Shown one piece after another: positions 39,236 to 48,256 of a DNA stretch of 64,000 nt (the first letter of the stretch is position 1; every line of letters starts with the position of its first letter). Both the position numbers and the translations under genes were made by a program. The notes beneath the pieces were generated by a model that ran no database searches, was not told where the DNA came from, and saw nothing but the letters and a program-made list of their open reading frames with translations. Origin of the DNA: CAVZAB01 sp963773155 (lineage in GTDB: Bacteria; Pseudomonadota; Alphaproteobacteria; Rhizobiales; Beijerinckiaceae); contig CAVZAB010000022.1 of the NCBI GenBank assembly GCA_963773155.1, positions 1 to 64,000 on the forward strand, read 5' to 3'.

Positions 39236-39475
39236 TTACAGGGCCTTATGCGACCCGTCGCACAAAGGCTCCTTGTGCGACGCCTTGCAGCCGCAGAAAT
39301 AGGCGGTGGCGGTCTTGTCGGCGGTATAGGCTACCGGCGTAATTGACGTCGCCTTGTGGGAGCCATCGCAAAAGGGCTGCTTGGCCGATCTGCCGCAGGC
39401 GCACCAGTAATAGGTCTTGCCGGCCTCGACTGCGACCGGGTAGGGCGCCTTTTGGGCGGCGTGACGTTCCGACAT
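39236..39475 (-). CDS. CDGSH iron-sulfur domain protein with two tandem CDGSH motifs
   Basis: This 79-residue protein has two zinc-finger-like 2Fe-2S motifs. The first is WCACGRSAKQPFCDGSHK (about 24-41) and the second is FCGCKASHKEPLCDGSHK (about 60-77). Each provides three Cys and one His ligand, as in mitoNEET and bacterial MiNT-type proteins. A redox or Fe-S transfer role is likely but unproven. It lies between glyQ and glyS on the same strand. Confidence 0.93.
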   Translation of the reverse strand: MSERHAAQKAPYPVAVEAGKTYYWCACGRSAKQPFCDGSHKATSITPVAYTADKTATAYFCGCKASHKEPLCDGSHKAL

Positions 39476-39545
39476 AGCTTACTCCATCAATGCCAAGCTT
39501 GGCGATCTCGCCATCTATCGGAATCGCTTTTAGCTGCCCATAACC

Positions 39546-40478
39546 TCATCTGTCCAGTTCCGACCATCCGCCACCTTCGGTCTGCAGCCAGGCCGCAGCG
39601 CAGGCTTTGGCCAGTTCGCGAACGCGCAGAATGTAGCTTTGCCGCTCGGTGACCGAAATTACGCCACGGGCATCCAAGAGATTGAAGCGATGGGAGGCCT
39701 TTATGCATTGGTCATAGGCCGGCAGCGCCAGCTTATGCCGCGCGTTGGCGTTCTCGCCGAGCGCCAGAAGCGCCCGGCACTCGCGTTCGGCATCGGCAAA
39801 ATGCCGGAACAGAAGCTCGGTATCGGCAAATTCGAAATTATGCCGTGAATATTCCTCTTCGGCCTGATGAAAGACAGCGCCATAGGTGACCCGGTCCGCG
39901 CCCGTGCCGCCGTTGAAATTCAGATCATAGACATTCTCGACGCCCTGGACATACATGGACAATCGCTCGAGCCCATAGGTCAATTCACCGGCAACCGGTG
40001 CGCATTCGAAGCCGGCGACCTGCTGGAAATAGGTGAATTGCGAGACCTCCATGCCATCGCACCAGCATTCCCAGCCAAGGCCCCAGGCGCCGAGCGTCGG
40101 GCTCTCCCAGTCGTCCTCGACGAAACGTATGTCGTGCACCAGCGGATCGATACCGATCGCTGCAAGCGAGCGCAGATACAGATCCTGAAGATCGTCCGGC
40201 GACGGTTTGATGATTACTTGGAACTGGTAATAGTGCTGCAGCCGGTTCGGATTTTCACCGTAGCGGCCGTCTTTCGGCCGGCGCGAGGGCTGGACATAGG
40301 CCGCCTTCCAGGCCTTGGGACCGAGCGCCCGCAATGTCGTCGCGGGATGGAAAGTGCCGGCGCCGACCTCCATGTCGTAGGGCTGCAGAAGGACGCAACC
40401 CTGAGCCGCCCAGAAACGCTGCAAGGTCAGGATCAAGCCCTGAAAGGACGTTTTCGGGTCAAGCGAATCCTGGCTCAT
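39546..40478 (-). CDS. glyQ: Glycine--tRNA ligase alpha subunit
   Basis: The 310-residue catalytic subunit activates glycine with ATP. Family landmarks are SFQGLILTLQRFWAAQGC near the start and LQPYDMEVGAGTFHPATTLR (about 40). YVQPSRRPKDGRYGENPNRL and WGLGWECWCDGMEVSQFTYF follow. The ATG at 40478 is the normal start. Downstream on the same strand come the CDGSH gene and, after an opposite-strand gene, glyS. Confidence 0.97.
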   Translation of the reverse strand: MSQDSLDPKTSFQGLILTLQRFWAAQGCVLLQPYDMEVGAGTFHPATTLRALGPKAWKAAYVQPSRRPKDGRYGENPNRLQHYYQFQVIIKPSPDDLQDLYLRSLAAIGIDPLVHDIRFVEDDWESPTLGAWGLGWECWCDGMEVSQFTYFQQVAGFECAPVAGELTYGLERLSMYVQGVENVYDLNFNGGTGADRVTYGAVFHQAEEEYSRHNFEFADTELLFRHFADAERECRALLALGENANARHKLALPAYDQCIKASHRFNLLDARGVISVTERQSYILRVRELAKACAAAWLQTEGGGWSELDR

Positions 40479-40525
40479 GCGTCCATTCCGTTCGGGTGGC
40501 AAAATAGGCGGCGGCGCAGATTGGG

Positions 40526-41329
40526 TCAACGCAGGGTGGTGTCGCCAGCAAAGTCGATGAGTGTTTCACCGCGATGAATCGCCTCGGCCTGTGGGGTGAA
40601 GCGCCCCGTTGACTCGTGCAGGACGAGAGCGGGGAGAAGCAGCATCGGGGCACGGCTGCCCTTGACCCCGGTCACCAAGAGCCAAATCGCCGGCCCGTCC
40701 GTGCGGGCGTGAACTGGCTTCACCCGCAAGCCACCAAAACGGCCCTGGCAAGCCACCAGAAGAGCCGACAAGGCTTGCGGACGGTGAATGATGACCAGGC
40801 GGCCGGCGGGCGCGGCCAAAGCGGCGCAGGCCCGAATCCAGGCCCCTATGTCCGATCCCGCAGCTTGGATATGGGCGGCAACCCGGCCAGGGTTTGGCGA
40901 AGCGCGCACCGCACCAATCTCGAAATAGGGTGGATTGGTGAGGACGATCGAGGCCGATGCGTCGGCCAGGCCGGCGGCACGGCGCGCGTGTGCGCGCAAA
41001 AGATCGGCCTCGGCGACGACCGCGCGTGCGTCGAGATGGTTGAGCACGATATTGCGGCGCGCCAGTGCGGCAATGCCCGGATCGCTTTCAACGAGAACCA
41101 CGCGCGTAACGGGTGCCCGCAGCGCCAGTCCCATGCCGACGGCCCCGGTGCCGGCGCCAGCGTCGATGGCCAAGGGCCCCGGATCGGCCGGAGCGCTGGC
41201 GGCGAGCAGCACCGCATCGGTCCCAGCCCGATGCCCGCGGAGTGGCTGCAGCAGCTGCAAACGTCCGTCGAACAAAGTCGTCGTCTCGGCCGCCTCAGCC
41301 ACGCCCAGCCTCGGGTTCGCGCAATTCAT
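40526..41329 (-). CDS. tRNA1(Val) (adenine-N6)-methyltransferase-like protein (TrmN6/YfiC family)
   Basis: The 267-residue Rossmann methyltransferase has the SAM motif AIDAGAGTGAVGMGLAL (about 54-70) and the N6-adenine-type motif TNPPYFE (about 129-135). The opening LQPLRGHRAGTDAVLLAA resembles the YfiC family, which methylates A37 of tRNA1-Val. The precise RNA target is inferred. The ATG lies 35 nt inside the DUF2007 gene, so the start may be a little further downstream. It is 47 nt from glyQ. Confidence 0.82.
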   Translation of the reverse strand: MNCANPRLGVAEAAETTTLFDGRLQLLQPLRGHRAGTDAVLLAASAPADPGPLAIDAGAGTGAVGMGLALRAPVTRVVLVESDPGIAALARRNIVLNHLDARAVVAEADLLRAHARRAAGLADASASIVLTNPPYFEIGAVRASPNPGRVAAHIQAAGSDIGAWIRACAALAAPAGRLVIIHRPQALSALLVACQGRFGGLRVKPVHARTDGPAIWLLVTGVKGSRAPMLLLPALVLHESTGRFTPQAEAIHRGETLIDFAGDTTLR

Positions 41330-41534
41330 TGCCCAGCCCCGCCTTGATGAGGGCCCGGCGAGCGAGCGGCAGCGCCTCGTTGGCGACCAGAATCCGGCGC
41401 GGCAAAAAACCGAGCGACCCTTCGACGGCGCTCATGTGTCCATCGGCAACAAACCAGCTGATGCCCTCCTCGGTCAATATCACTTCGATCAGCGAAATCA
41501 GCACGAGATCATTGGTCCGCAGTAACTCGACCAT
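41295..41534 (-). CDS. DUF2007 domain protein (putative signal-transducing protein)
   Basis: This 79-residue protein matches the DUF2007 pattern: MVELLRTNDLVLISLIEVIL, then EEGISWFVADGHMS and FLPRRILVANEALPLARRAL. It looks cytosolic, with a ferredoxin-like fold expected. Function is unknown. It is the first gene of the minus-strand string DUF2007-methyltransferase-glyQ, and its start faces the polyprenyl synthase gene across 113 nt. Confidence 0.82.
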   Translation of the reverse strand: MVELLRTNDLVLISLIEVILTEEGISWFVADGHMSAVEGSLGFLPRRILVANEALPLARRALIKAGLGNELREPEAGRG

Positions 41535-41647
41535 GGCCACTCCCGGCGACCCCGCCGGCCAATTGTCGGCGCCATCGCACCGCTCTTGCCGGTCACCGCC
41601 CGGCCTTCTATGGTCCAATACGGCGACAGAAACAAGGATAGGCTCCA

Positions 41648-42661
41648 TTGGGCGTTGTCATTCCGATCGACGAAAAGGCGGGCGGGCGCGAGATCGAGGC
41701 GCTGAGCGCGCTGGTGGCCCAATCGATGGATAAGGTCAATCAGACCATCCTGTCGCGAACCGGTTCCGACGTTGCGATGATTCCGGAAGTCGCCAACCAC
41801 TTGATCGCATCTGGCGGCAAGCGGCTAAGGCCGATGCTGACGCTCGCCACCGCCGGCCTGTGTGGCTATCGCGGCGAAGGTCATGTCAAGCTCGCCGCCT
41901 CAGTCGAATTCATGCATACCGCAACGCTTCTCCACGACGATGTCGTCGATCAAAGCGACATGCGGCGCGGCAAGCTCGCTGCCCGGTTGCTGTGGGGTAA
42001 TGAGGCGAGCGTCCTGGTCGGTGACTTTCTCCTCGGCCAGGCCTTCAAGATGATGGTCGAGGTCGGCTCGCTCGAATGCCTGGAAGTGCTCTCGCACGCG
42101 GCAGCCGTGATCGCAGAGGGTGAGGTCATGCAGCTATCGGCCGCCAAGGACACCCAAACTACCGAGGACGATTATGTTGCGGTGATTCGAGCCAAGACGG
42201 CGGCGCTTTTCGCGGCGGCCTGCGAGGTCGGGCCGATCCTGGCCGCGCGACCGCGGGCCGACGCGGCCGCCTGCCGCAGTTACGGGGCCAATCTCGGCAT
42301 TGCCTTTCAATTGATTGACGATGCGCTCGATTACGGCGGGACATCGGCCAAGCTCGGCAAGAATATCGGCGACGATTTCCGCGAGGGGAAAATTACCTTG
42401 CCGGTGGTGCTGTCGTTTCGGCGCGGCAATGACAGCGAACGCGCGTTCTGGCAGCGCACGCTCGAGCGAGGCGAAATCAACCAGGACGATCTTGACGGCG
42501 CCATCGCGACAATGAAACGGCACCGTGCGCTCGAGGACACGGTCGAACGAGCCAGACATTACGGCGCTATGGCCAAAGACGGGCTGGCGTTGTTCCCGCC
42601 TTCGCCCTGGAAGGCGGCGCTGCTCGACGTGGTCGATTTTTGCATCAGCCGCGGGCATTGA
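41648..42661 (+). CDS. Polyprenyl (octaprenyl/decaprenyl) diphosphate synthase
   Basis: The enzyme condenses isopentenyl diphosphate units to make the ubiquinone side chain. The 337 residues have both Asp-rich motifs: LLHDDVVDQSDMRRGK (about 95-110) and QLIDDALDY (about 219-227), plus GGKRLRPML near residue 57. The start appears to be TTG at 41648 with AAGGA about 8 nt upstream; the next ATG would cut into the first helix. Chain length cannot be read. It ends at a perfect palindrome that probably terminates it. Confidence 0.93.
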   Translation: MGVVIPIDEKAGGREIEALSALVAQSMDKVNQTILSRTGSDVAMIPEVANHLIASGGKRLRPMLTLATAGLCGYRGEGHVKLAASVEFMHTATLLHDDVVDQSDMRRGKLAARLLWGNEASVLVGDFLLGQAFKMMVEVGSLECLEVLSHAAAVIAEGEVMQLSAAKDTQTTEDDYVAVIRAKTAALFAAACEVGPILAARPRADAAACRSYGANLGIAFQLIDDALDYGGTSAKLGKNIGDDFREGKITLPVVLSFRRGNDSERAFWQRTLERGEINQDDLDGAIATMKRHRALEDTVERARHYGAMAKDGLALFPPSPWKAALLDVVDFCISRGH

Positions 42662-42662
42662 A

Positions 42663-42680
42663 CGGGCCACGCGTGGCCCG
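42663..42680. terminator. Candidate bidirectional terminator between polyprenyl synthase and Sel1 genes
   Basis: CGGGCCACGCGTGGCCCG is a perfect 18-nt palindrome that can form a 7-bp stem (CGGGCCA/TGGCCCG) with a CGCG loop. It starts 1 nt after the polyprenyl synthase stop and lies 6 nt from the convergent Sel1 stop. There is no strong T run, but the position between two convergent stops and the perfect symmetry favour a hairpin shared by both transcripts. Confidence 0.5.
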
Positions 42681-42686
42681 GCGCCT

Positions 42687-43298
42687 TCATTTCGGCTGAA
42701 CCATCGTCGCCAATTGTTTCGCCTCTTCGATCTGTTTGGCGGTCATCCTGGCGGCAAGAGCGTCACGAATGATTAGACAGCTCTGAGCGACGGGATTGTC
42801 CTTGGCGGTGGCGGCAAGGTGATACCATTTGTAGGCCTGCACGAGATCTCGGGCGACGCCCTTGCCGCTCTCGTAGAGGTAGCCGAGATTGACCTCGCTC
42901 GAATTGTCGCCTTGCTCGGCCGCCATCCGGTACCAACGGGCCGCCTCGGCAAAATCCTGCGTCACCCCCTGGCCGTTCTCGTACATGTAGCCTAGTTCGT
43001 ACTGGGCCGGCGCGATGCCTTTGGCGGCCGCGGTTCGCAGCCACTTGACCGCTTCCGGATAGCTTCGGGTCACGCCAAATCCATAGGCATACATGCCGCC
43101 CAAGGCATATTCTGCCAATGGCTCGCCCTGATCGGCGAGCGGCTGGATCAGGCGCAGCGCGACTGCGAATTCGCCGCGGTCAAGCGCGCCACCCGCTTCG
43201 CGCAACATGGCCGAAGACGCAGTTGAAGCGCCGGCCATGCTCGGCAAAGCCAACATTGCCAGAATGGCGACGACTAAAGCCCTGGCCGCAATCTGCAC
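42687..43298 (-). CDS. Sel1-like repeat protein, exported
   Basis: I start at the GTG at 43298, which has GGGAG about 8 nt upstream and gives a clean signal peptide (QIAARALVVAILAMLALPSMAGA). The 203-residue precursor contains about four Sel1-type repeats: LAEYALGGMYAYGFGVTRS, APAQYELGYMYENGQGVTQD, SSEVNLGYLYESGKGVARD and a partial last one. Such helical solenoids bind other proteins in the periplasm. The partner is unknown. A longer frame from 43388 would bury the signal peptide. Confidence 0.82.
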   Translation of the reverse strand: MQIAARALVVAILAMLALPSMAGASTASSAMLREAGGALDRGEFAVALRLIQPLADQGEPLAEYALGGMYAYGFGVTRSYPEAVKWLRTAAAKGIAPAQYELGYMYENGQGVTQDFAEAARWYRMAAEQGDNSSEVNLGYLYESGKGVARDLVQAYKWYHLAATAKDNPVAQSCLIIRDALAARMTAKQIEEAKQLATMVQPK

Positions 43299-43551
43299 GG
43301 CCCATCTCCCGCCAAAATTAGGTCGTCCAGCCGAATCGGCCAAACCCTTCGTGCAATTTTCAACACCCCCTATTAGGGCCCTAGTCAACGCTCCGTGCCT
43401 ATGACGAAATTGCCACAGCTGCGACTTATCCCCAATTTCGGCCGGCCTGCGGTCGAAAGCTGCGGCAATATCGCCGCTGCCTCGCCGCTCGCCTGGCGGG
43501 CGCAGTTCGCCTAGACTGAGAGGGCCAACGCGGCCAGCGACGGGAACCCCA

Positions 43552-44526
43552 GTGAAAATAGAATATTTTCAACTTGATCCAAACGAAGTGCCGCGCGGCC
43601 TGTATCCGCCGATCGAGCCTTACCGCGCCGGCATGCTCGACACCGGCGACGGCCATCAAATCTACTGGGAATTATGCGGCAATCCCAAGGGTCGCCCGGC
43701 CGTGTTCCTGCACGGCGGGCCGGGGGCTGGCTGTTCGCCCAACCATCGCCGTCTCTTCAATCCCGATCGCTATCGGGTGCTGCTGTTCGACCAACGCGGC
43801 TGCGGTCGCTCATTGCCCTATGCTAGCCTCGAGAAAAATACGACGTGGCATCTGGTCGACGATATCGAAAAGCTGCGCACCATCGCCGGCGCCGACGATT
43901 GGCTCGTCTTCGGCGGCTCTTGGGGTTCGGCCCTGGCGCTGGCCTATGCGCAGACCCATGGCGATCGTGTGGCGGCGCTTATTCTGCGCGGCATTTTTAC
44001 CCTGCGCCGCAGCGAACTCGAATGGTATTATCAAGCCGGCGCCAGCGCCTTCTTTCCTGAGAAGTGGCAGAAGTTTGTCGAGGCCATTCCTGGCCCCGAA
44101 CGCGGCGACTTCGTTTCGGCCTATCATCGTCGCCTGACCGATTCCAATCCAGCCGTTCGCCAGGCCGCCGCGCAGGCCTGGAGTCTGTGGGAAGGCGAGA
44201 CCATTACACTGCTGCCGGACAAGAGCTTGAGCGTCCAGCACGCCGCCGACGAATTCGCGATGGCCTTTTCTCGAATCGAGAACCATTATTTCGTGCATGG
44301 CGGCTGGCTCGAAGACGGCGAATTGCTGCGCAGGGCGCCCGAACTGAAAGGCAAGGCGGGCATCATCATCCAGGGGCGATACGATATGGCCTGTCCACCG
44401 CAAACCGCCTTCGAACTTCATCGCGCCTGGGGGGCCGACCTGGTGATGGTCGAGAATGCCGGACATGCGTTCAGCGAGCCCGGTATTCTCCATCAGCTGG
44501 TCCTCGCCACGGACCGGTTTTCGTGA
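43552..44526 (+). CDS. pip: Prolyl aminopeptidase (proline iminopeptidase)
   Basis: This serine peptidase of family S33 removes N-terminal proline from peptides. The 324-residue alpha/beta hydrolase has the oxyanion segment LHGGPGAGCSPNHRRLF (about 53-69), nucleophile GGSWGS (about 122-127), Asp in GRYDMACPPQ and His in ENAGHAFSEPG. The start is a GTG at 43552, before PIEPYRAGMLDTGDGH, which is conserved. Its stop overlaps the GTG of the deacetylase gene (GTGA), so the two are coupled. Confidence 0.95.
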   Translation: MKIEYFQLDPNEVPRGLYPPIEPYRAGMLDTGDGHQIYWELCGNPKGRPAVFLHGGPGAGCSPNHRRLFNPDRYRVLLFDQRGCGRSLPYASLEKNTTWHLVDDIEKLRTIAGADDWLVFGGSWGSALALAYAQTHGDRVAALILRGIFTLRRSELEWYYQAGASAFFPEKWQKFVEAIPGPERGDFVSAYHRRLTDSNPAVRQAAAQAWSLWEGETITLLPDKSLSVQHAADEFAMAFSRIENHYFVHGGWLEDGELLRRAPELKGKAGIIIQGRYDMACPPQTAFELHRAWGADLVMVENAGHAFSEPGILHQLVLATDRFS

Positions 44527-45479
44527 TCAGGGCCTGGCTGCTTAGCGGCCTTTTTGTTTTTGGTATTTCTGGCCCCTGCGCGGCGCAGGACTTGGCCGCC
44601 TGTTTTTCGCCCGCCGCACTGGCCGGACGGACCAGCGAGACGGCACCGGTTCATGGCGCGCCGGGAAGCCGCGTCGCCGTGCCGACCACCGCCGCGGCGG
44701 CCAGCCACCCAGCACCGATTTCAGGCGCGATTCGGCGGGTCGACCTGCCGGAGGGCGTCAAACTCGTCGCCCTGACATTCGATCTGTGCGAAGCGGATGG
44801 CGAAGTTGCCGGCTATGACGGCGCGATTGTCGATTACCTTCGGCGGACCCAAACGAAGGCGACCTTCTTTGCCGGCGGCAAATGGCTCGTCAATCATCGC
44901 GAGCGGGCGAGCCAGCTGTTGAGCGACCAAGCTTTCGAAATCGGCAACCACACCTGGAGCCATTGGAATCTCGCGGTGGCATCCGGCGCGAAAATGCAAA
45001 ACCAAGTCAATGGCGTGGAACCGGCCTATGCGCAGATCAGCCAGGCTGTAGCGGCCGCCTGCCCGGCAAGGCCGGGAGCGGACGAACGGATGCAATTGTT
45101 CCGCTTCCCCTATGGTTCCTGTTCGACGGAATCGCTGGCCTATGTCAACCACCGCGGCTACCGGGCGATTCAATGGGACGTCGATTCGGGCGATCCTGTT
45201 GTTGGCCTCGGCGGCGAACATATGGCGCGCAACATCCTCGCCCGGGTCCGGCCAGGTTCGATCATTCTGATGCACGCCAATGGCCGCGGCTATCACACGG
45301 CCGAGGCCCTGACGATCGTGGTGCCGCGGCTGCGAGCCGAGGGTTACCAATTCGTCCGGGTCTCCGACCTGCTGGCGGCCGGACGCCCTGTCGTCGTGCC
45401 AACCTGCTATTCAGAACAGCCGGGCGATACGGCGGCCTACGATCGCAAATGGCGAATGTTGCTCGACAAAGGACCTTGA
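44523..45479 (+). CDS. Exported polysaccharide deacetylase-like protein
   Basis: The GTG at 44523 overlaps the pip stop and opens directly with a signal peptide, IRAWLLSGLFVFGISGPCAA. The 318-residue protein has a NodB-type fold: LTFDLCEADGEV (about 83), ATFFAGGKWLVNH, the H-x3-H motif in GNHTWSHWNL (about 142) and FRFPYGSCS. The usual TFDDGP is TFDLCE, so the metal-binding second Asp is changed, as in some alphaproteobacterial members. Activity on peptidoglycan or another glycan is uncertain. A longer in-frame stretch lies inside pip and is rejected. Confidence 0.87.
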   Translation: MIRAWLLSGLFVFGISGPCAAQDLAACFSPAALAGRTSETAPVHGAPGSRVAVPTTAAAASHPAPISGAIRRVDLPEGVKLVALTFDLCEADGEVAGYDGAIVDYLRRTQTKATFFAGGKWLVNHRERASQLLSDQAFEIGNHTWSHWNLAVASGAKMQNQVNGVEPAYAQISQAVAAACPARPGADERMQLFRFPYGSCSTESLAYVNHRGYRAIQWDVDSGDPVVGLGGEHMARNILARVRPGSIILMHANGRGYHTAEALTIVVPRLRAEGYQFVRVSDLLAAGRPVVVPTCYSEQPGDTAAYDRKWRMLLDKGP

Positions 45480-45487
45480 TCTCGACC

Positions 45488-46387
45488 CTAGCGCAGCAGC
45501 GTCGCCCGCACCCACCATTCCCGATGGTCACGGCGGATGACCTTAGCGGCCCGCACTGCCTGATGACGATCATCGAACAGGGCAAAGCAGGTCGCGCCTG
45601 ACCCCGACATGCGCGCCAAACGACACCCCCGGGCGGCCGAAAGAACCGCCAGCACATCACTGATGACGGGCGTGACGACACAAGCCGCATCCTCCAGATC
45701 GTTTGACACCCGTCGGAGCCAGGAGATGAGTGCCGCCGCAGAGGCCAAATCGTGATCGGTCAGTGGGGCCATCGGCCGCGAGTACCGGGCGGCCTCCGCC
45801 GGCTTCAGGCCGAGGGTCGCAAAGACTTGGGACGTTGCCGTCGGCACGCCCGGGTTAACCAAGACGGCAAAAAGCGCCGGCAATTGCAGCCGCGGTCCAA
45901 GCAGCTCGCCGCGACCCCGCATAATCCGTGCCCGCGAGAGCAGGCAGACCGGCACGTCGGCGCCGGCCGCGGCAGCCGCCGCTACGAGCCGCGGATCATC
46001 GATGGCGAGCCCATTGGCCAATGCAAGCAGCCGGAGCGCCGCCGCCGCATCGGCAGAGCCGCCGCCAAGTCCGGCAGCGACTGGCAGGTTCTTGACCAAG
46101 TGAAAGCGGCCGCGACGCAGAGCCGGTACGCGCGCGGCGAGTTCCCCGGCGGCGACCAGCACGAGATTATTGGCCAAAGCTTCGCCAAGTCGCCGCGCCC
46201 CGGGCCCTTCGACGCTGAACTGCCAAGCGGTGCCGGTCTCAAGCGTCAGACTGTCGGCGCAGGCGGCAAAGGCAACCAGGCTTTCAATCTCGTGCCACCC
46301 ATCCGCCCGGCGATGCGGCACACAAAGAGAAAGATTGACCTTGGCCCGGCAACGCACGCGGCGCTGCCGCGGGACCGGCGCAATCAT
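45488..46387 (-). CDS. ispE: 4-(cytidine 5'-diphospho)-2-C-methyl-D-erythritol kinase
   Basis: IspE phosphorylates CDP-methylerythritol in the non-mevalonate isoprenoid pathway. The 299-residue GHMP kinase has KVNLSLCVPHRRADGWHEIE near the start, the ATP loop LPVAAGLGGGSADAAAALR (about 92-110) and a C-terminal MSGSGATCFALF. Its ATG overlaps the stop of the TPR gene by 4 nt. It supplies isoprenoid precursor that the polyprenyl synthase at 41648 would use, although the two are transcribed separately. Confidence 0.95.
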   Translation of the reverse strand: MIAPVPRQRRVRCRAKVNLSLCVPHRRADGWHEIESLVAFAACADSLTLETGTAWQFSVEGPGARRLGEALANNLVLVAAGELAARVPALRRGRFHLVKNLPVAAGLGGGSADAAAALRLLALANGLAIDDPRLVAAAAAAGADVPVCLLSRARIMRGRGELLGPRLQLPALFAVLVNPGVPTATSQVFATLGLKPAEAARYSRPMAPLTDHDLASAAALISWLRRVSNDLEDAACVVTPVISDVLAVLSAARGCRLARMSGSGATCFALFDDRHQAVRAAKVIRRDHREWWVRATLLR

Positions 46388-48141
46388 CCACCGCTCTTCT
46401 TCGGCTCGACTTCCGCCGCGGCCGGCTTGTCTTCTTCGAGGCCGGAGTCGATTTTTTTCAGGATCCGGGCGAGATCGTCAGGCTCTGGTTTGAGATCGCG
46501 GGCATGGTTCCATTGGAACTGCGCCTCGAGCTTGCGGCCGACCTTCCAATAGGCGTCGCCGAGGTGATCATTGATCACCGGATCCGAGGCCTTGAGCTCG
46601 ATTGCCCGTTCCAGTTGCCGGGTCGCCTCGTCATAATGGCCGAGCTTGAAATGGGCCCAGCCCAAGCTGTCGACGATATAGCCGTCATTCGGTCGCAATT
46701 CGACGGCGCGGCGCAGCATCTTGAGCGCTTCGTCGAGATTGACGCCCATGTCGACCCAAGAATAGCCGAGATAATTCAGCACCTGCGGCTGCTCGGGATA
46801 GATTTCCAAGGCCTTGCGGAAATCGGCCTCGGCGGCCGGCCATTGCTTCTGGCGCTCATAGGCGATCGCGCGGAAATACAGCAGCGACCAATCGCCACGC
46901 CCCGGTGTGCCAATCAGCGCCAGTGCCTTGCTGTAAGCCTTTGCTGCTGCAGCGTAATCCTTCTTCGCGCTGTGAAGCTTTCCCAGCGTCGTAATAGCGT
47001 CGAGGTCATTCGGATGCTCGTTCACGATGGCGTTCAAATGGGTAATGGCATCATCACCCCGGCCGAGCGAATCGAGCACCAAGCCGATTTGGATATCGGC
47101 GGTCGAGCGCAGCAAGCTGGCATCGGCAATTGATTCATAGACGTCGATCGCCCGTTCGTTCTGCTTCAATCTTTCGTAGAGATCGCCGAGCGTCACCAGC
47201 GCCAACTCATTGCCGGGCTCGAGATAGAGCGAAAGCCGCAAGTAGATCATGGCGGCAAGTTCGTCGCCCTGCCGTGCTCCCGTCGTGCCCAGTCCGTAGA
47301 GCACTTCGGCGGCGCCTTGCTCGACCGTACTGACCAGCGGCTTCAGCGTTCTGCCTGCCGCCAAATCGCCGAGCGCGCCGACGACGATCGGGTAGCGTGG
47401 CACCACGCGGTCAAACTCCTCATAGGCTTTTTTCGCCCCGTCGCGGTCGCCATGCCGGGCGAGAAAACGGGCATAGGCATCGACATAACGCAGCGAATTG
47501 CGATCGGACGCATAGGCCGCTTGCAGGCGACGCGCCGCCTCCGGCTGATTGTTGACCATGTCCGCCATCAGGCCGGAATGAAAATCGCGAAAGGTGGAGA
47601 AGCTCTCGTCCTTGATCTTGTCGGCGAGTTCGAGAGCATGTTTGGCATCGCCCGAGCCCAGATAGGTCCAGGCGATCAGCAGAGTCGCGGTCAGGTCACG
47701 CTGGCTGCCCAGCCCGCTCTTTTCCAATTGCGCCCGCGCCGCCGCGAACTGGTCGGCTTTGATCGCCTTAACGCCCTGAACGAGATGGGCAAGTCCATTC
47801 TTCTGGTCACGCGCCAGCAGACGGTCGGCCAATCGAAATGCGTCCGGCATATTGCCATTGGCAAGCGCCGACACGAACGCCCGCTCGATCAATTCGGCAT
47901 TGCGCGGATCGGCCCGCAACGCTTCACGCGAGAAGGTCGCGGCAGCGACCGTGTCGCGATCAAAGCCGGCGATCAGCGCCGCCAGATAGTTGCCCGCCGG
48001 GCTGTCCCCGACTTCGAACGGCGCCGGGACAACGAGGCTTTCGCGGGCCGCTAGGGCCGAAGGTACGCCCGCCGCCGTCACGACGACAGTCAATAGCGCA
48101 CAGGAAAGGGTTGATAATCGAGAGATTGCAGACCTGATCAC
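46384..48141 (-). CDS. Exported tetratricopeptide repeat protein
   Basis: The protein is a long TPR solenoid: about ten repeats fill residues 40-560, such as LAHLVQGVKAIKADQFAAAR, NYLGYSWVDMGVNLDEALKM and VDSLGWAHFKLGHYDEATRQ. I choose the GTG at 48141 because it opens with a good signal peptide (IRSAISRLSTLSCALLTVVV, cleavage near ALA). An ATG at 48225 would add 28 residues before it. It probably works in the periplasm or at the outer membrane as a scaffold. It is the middle of the etfQO-TPR-ispE order and overlaps ispE by 4 nt. Confidence 0.85.
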   Translation of the reverse strand: MIRSAISRLSTLSCALLTVVVTAAGVPSALAARESLVVPAPFEVGDSPAGNYLAALIAGFDRDTVAAATFSREALRADPRNAELIERAFVSALANGNMPDAFRLADRLLARDQKNGLAHLVQGVKAIKADQFAAARAQLEKSGLGSQRDLTATLLIAWTYLGSGDAKHALELADKIKDESFSTFRDFHSGLMADMVNNQPEAARRLQAAYASDRNSLRYVDAYARFLARHGDRDGAKKAYEEFDRVVPRYPIVVGALGDLAAGRTLKPLVSTVEQGAAEVLYGLGTTGARQGDELAAMIYLRLSLYLEPGNELALVTLGDLYERLKQNERAIDVYESIADASLLRSTADIQIGLVLDSLGRGDDAITHLNAIVNEHPNDLDAITTLGKLHSAKKDYAAAAKAYSKALALIGTPGRGDWSLLYFRAIAYERQKQWPAAEADFRKALEIYPEQPQVLNYLGYSWVDMGVNLDEALKMLRRAVELRPNDGYIVDSLGWAHFKLGHYDEATRQLERAIELKASDPVINDHLGDAYWKVGRKLEAQFQWNHARDLKPEPDDLARILKKIDSGLEEDKPAAAEVEPKKSGG

Positions 48142-48256
48142 GGGGGAACTTTCTGTCGCCGGGCCAACCGCTGACAGCGGTACCCTATCGAAATCATAGA
48201 CCAAAACATGGCCCTTTTGCGCCATTCCGGCAAGCCCCGCGGCCGGCGCGGACCAA

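Noticed and set aside
44064..44522. N-terminal extension of the deacetylase frame into pip
   Set aside because: It lies inside pip in another frame and would bury the signal peptide that begins at 44523.
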